From NCBI GenBank assembly GCA_946481025.1, contig CAMLNA010000096.1, forward strand, positions 1 through 16,852: a stretch of DNA of 16,852 nt. The letters are read 5' to 3'. Positions 15,027 to 16,852 of this stretch are shown piece after piece. The notes beneath the pieces were generated by a model that saw nothing but the letters and a program-made list of their open reading frames with translations, made no database searches and was not told where the DNA came from. This stretch comes from an uncultured Rivibacter sp. (GTDB taxonomy: Bacteria > Pseudomonadota > Gammaproteobacteria > Burkholderiales > Burkholderiaceae). Position 1 is the stretch's first letter. Each line of letters starts with the position of its first letter. The position numbers and the translations under genes are program-made.

Positions 15027-16852
15027 TCACTGCGGTGCTTGCTGAGCCTGACCCTGAGGCGTGTCGAACGGCAGCTTGAACTGCGACAGGTCCTTGCGGG
15101 TCTCGACCAGCACCAGCGGGCCTTCATCGATCGCGACGACCGGCTTGGGCTCGCGCGGCACGCGGATCGGCCGCGGCTCGTTGGCAATGGCTTCCTGGGC
15201 GGTGCGGACCTTCTCCGGGTCCGAGTTCACCCACTGCAGGCCGACCGAGTCGGCCACCGCGGCCAGCTCGGCCAGCGGCAGCACGAAGGGCTCGGCCCTG
15301 GCCAGCACCACCGGCTGCGGCGCGGCTTCAGCGACGATGGACTCGGGCGCTGCAGCGGTCACGGGCACGGCGGCAGGGGCCGCTGCGGTGATGCCGGCTT
15401 CGGCCACCGCGACTTCCGCGGCGGCCTCGGGCGTGGTGCCGGCTTCGGCCTCGGTGCCGTCGCGCTCGCGGCGTTCGCGGCGGAAGCGGTCACGGCCGCG
15501 GCCACGGCGGCGGCTGCCTTCGCGCTCGCCGTCCTCGCCCTCAGGGCCAGCGGCCGGTTCGGCGCCTTCAGCGGCTTCGCCCGCTTCACCTGCTGCCACG
15601 GCCGTTGTGGCCGGGGACTGGCTGCCGTCTTCCCACCAGGCGCCGCCCGCCGAGGGGGCGGCAGCCGTGGTGCCGGCCGCGGGCCGGGCATCGTCAGCCT
15701 CGGCCTCGGCGCCTTGCGTTTCGGCGGATGCGGCGGCGCCTTCTGCGCGCTCACCACGGTCGCGGCCGCCGCGACGGCGGCGGCGGCGGCCGCCCTGGCG
15801 TTCTGCGCCTTCACCTTCTGCGGCGGCGTCGGCACCAGGTACGGTGTCGACGAATCCCTGTGCGGTGGTTTCCGTCAGCTCATCGGGCACGGCCACGGGT
15901 GCGGCTTCGCGCGGCGGACGTTCCCCGCGCTGCTGGCCGCGCCGGCCTTCGCCGCGCTCTCCACGCTCGGTGCGATCTCCACGGTCGGCGCGCTCACCGC
16001 GTTCGCCACGCTCGGCGCGGTCGCCACCGCGATCGGCCCGATCGCCGCGCGGTGCGCGTTCCTCGCGTGCTCCGGCTTCCTTGCCCGCGGCCTCAGCCGA
16101 CTCGGCGCGTTCACCGCGGCGGCCGCGGCCATCGCCACGCTGCTCGCTGCGACGGCCATCGCCGCCGCGCTCTCCGCGCTCACCACGCTGGCCGTCACGG
16201 CCACCGCGGCGGCCGCGACCGTCACGCTCCTTCTCCGCCTTGCCTGCGGCGGCACCAGCGGCAGGTGTGGCGACCGGAGCCGGTGCGGGCGCCGGCTCGG
16301 CGGCGCCACCGCCGCCCAGCAGCTTCTTGATCCAGCCGAAGAAGCCGCCACCGGCCGGCACCGGGGCCGCCACCACCGGCGGCGTGGCCACCGGGGCAGG
16401 GGCCGGGGCGGGCGCCGGCTTGGGCGGGGCGATCGGCGCCGGCTCGTCGGGCAGCACGCCCTTGATCACAGGCTCCTGCTTGGGCTTGAGCTTCTCGCGG
16501 CGGGTGATGCCGACCTCTTCGTCCGGCTCCTCGATCATCGAGTAGCTGGCCTGCAGGTTCTCGAGGCGCGGGTCGTCGTGGCGCAGGCGCTCGAGCTTGT
16601 AGTTCGGCGTTTCGAGGTGCTTGTTGGGCACCAGCAGCACGGTCACGCGCTGCTTGAGTTCGATCTTGGTGATCTCGGTGCGCTTCTCGTTGAGCAGGAA
16701 GGAGGTCACTTCCACCGGCACCTGCACGTGCACGGCGGCGGTGTTCTCCTTCATCGACTCTTCCTGGATGATGCGCAGGATCTGCAGTGCCGACGACTCG
16801 GTGTCGCGGATGTGGCCGGTGCCGTTGCAGCGCGGGCAGGTGATGTGCGAGC
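15027..16852 (-). CDS. rne: Ribonuclease E, C-terminal part (5' end outside window)
   Basis: RNase E starts most mRNA decay and processes rRNA and tRNA, and its tail scaffolds the degradosome. About 607 residues are visible; the S1 and DNase-I-like catalytic regions lie beyond the window edge. The fragment opens with the zinc-link TCPRCNGTG (CPRC at 16827-16838), followed by RDTESSALQILRIIQEES and VPVEVTSFLLNEKR, which match the RNase E small domain. The tail then holds a Pro/Ala-rich linker, an amphipathic FFGWIKKLL (16317-16343) resembling the membrane-targeting helix, a long Arg/Gly/Glu-rich tract, two more basic clusters, and a conserved-looking terminal block (15030-15293) ending near LVLVETRKDLSQFKLPF. 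RNase G is excluded by the long tail. Confidence 0.96.
   Translation of the reverse strand, partial: SHITCPRCNGTGHIRDTESSALQILRIIQEESMKENTAAVHVQVPVEVTSFLLNEKRTEITKIELKQRVTVLLVPNKHLETPNYKLERLRHDDPRLENLQASYSMIEEPDEEVGITRREKLKPKQEPVIKGVLPDEPAPIAPPKPAPAPAPAPVATPPVVAAPVPAGGGFFGWIKKLLGGGGAAEPAPAPAPVATPAAGAAAGKAEKERDGRGRRGGRDGQRGERGERGGDGRRSEQRGDGRGRRGERAESAEAAGKEAGAREERAPRGDRADRGGDRAERGERGERADRGDRTERGERGEGRRGQQRGERPPREAAPVAVPDELTETTAQGFVDTVPGADAAAEGEGAERQGGRRRRRRGGRDRGERAEGAAASAETQGAEAEADDARPAAGTTAAAPSAGGAWWEDGSQSPATTAVAAGEAGEAAEGAEPAAGPEGEDGEREGSRRRGRGRDRFRRERRERDGTEAEAGTTPEAAAEVAVAEAGITAAAPAAVPVTAAAPESIVAEAAPQPVVLARAEPFVLPLAELAAVADSVGLQWVNSDPEKVRTAQEAIANEPRPIRVPREPKPVVAIDEGPLVLVETRKDLSQFKLPFDTPQGQAQQAPQ
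15900..16238 (-). repeat. Low-complexity RG/ERGER tract within rne
   Basis: This stretch encodes an imperfect series of RGER, RGDR and ADRGDR units, dominated by Arg, Gly, Glu and Asp, in the disordered RNase E tail. The DNA is correspondingly repetitive (cgc-tc-acc-gcg-like units), so it is prone to length variation and assembly error. By analogy with the E. coli Arg-rich segment it should bind RNA. Confidence 0.8.

Noticed and set aside
15900..16238. Repetitive DNA that could be mistaken for a CRISPR or tandem array
   Set aside because: The units are imperfect, short, in frame and coding for RGER/RGDR; there are no regular spacers and no cas genes.
15061..16545. 494-codon plus-strand frame opposite rne
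   Set aside because: It is the antisense of the RNase E RG-rich tail; the Ser/Arg/Pro/Ala repeats simply reflect the complement of that low-complexity tract.

Overview
The window is a high-GC bacterial chromosome segment made almost entirely of core genes. Gene order and protein sequences point to a betaproteobacterium, probably Burkholderiales (Rubrivivax/Leptothrix/Comamonadaceae-like). The reasons are the run fabG-acpP-fabF followed by rpoE-rseA-rseB-mucD, then lepA-lepB-DUF4845-rnc-era-recO-pdxJ-acpS-nagZ, then a convergent rne with a long RG-rich tail. I see no transposase, integrase, phage gene, CRISPR array, tRNA or rRNA, and no sign of recent transfer.

Region 1 (1-1992) is the end of a fatty-acid synthesis cluster: the 3' part of fabG (ketoacyl-ACP reductase), acpP (acyl carrier protein, with its own likely promoter and strong ribosome-binding site) and fabF (ketoacyl-ACP synthase II). 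Region 2 (2020-6515) is the envelope-stress module: a small two-helix membrane protein resembling YgfX/CptA that overlaps rpoE by 4 bp, sigma-E, its membrane anti-sigma factor RseA, the periplasmic regulator RseB and the periplasmic protease MucD. It is closed by a good intrinsic terminator. No rseC is present.

Region 3 (6458-7013) is the only long non-coding stretch, about 556 bp, and the most interesting part of the window. It holds the mucD terminator, a GNRA-type hairpin, two TACAAT -10 elements, a cluster of DnaA-box-like sequences with one perfect consensus match, and a compact two-hairpin unit of about 66 nt ending in a strong intrinsic terminator. That unit is either a small RNA or an attenuator for lepA. 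A structured leader then precedes lepA.

Region 4 (7014-14907) is one tightly packed operon-like run in which most neighbours overlap by 1-4 bp: lepA (EF4), lepB (signal peptidase I), a DUF4845 protein with a pseudopilin-like N-terminus, rnc (RNase III), era, recO, pdxJ, acpS and nagZ. The genes join translation/ribosome maturation (lepA, rnc, era), secretion (lepB), DNA repair (recO), vitamin B6 synthesis (pdxJ), ACP activation (acpS, which modifies the acpP product of region 1) and peptidoglycan recycling (nagZ). Region 5 (14908-15026) is a convergent intergenic spacer with a bidirectional terminator. It is followed by the 3' end of rne (RNase E) on the minus strand, running off the window.

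No undescribed multi-gene system is evident. The points most worth checking are the small-RNA/attenuator candidate, the DnaA-box cluster, the coupling of rpoE to a YgfX-like gene, and sequence variants in PdxJ and NagZ.
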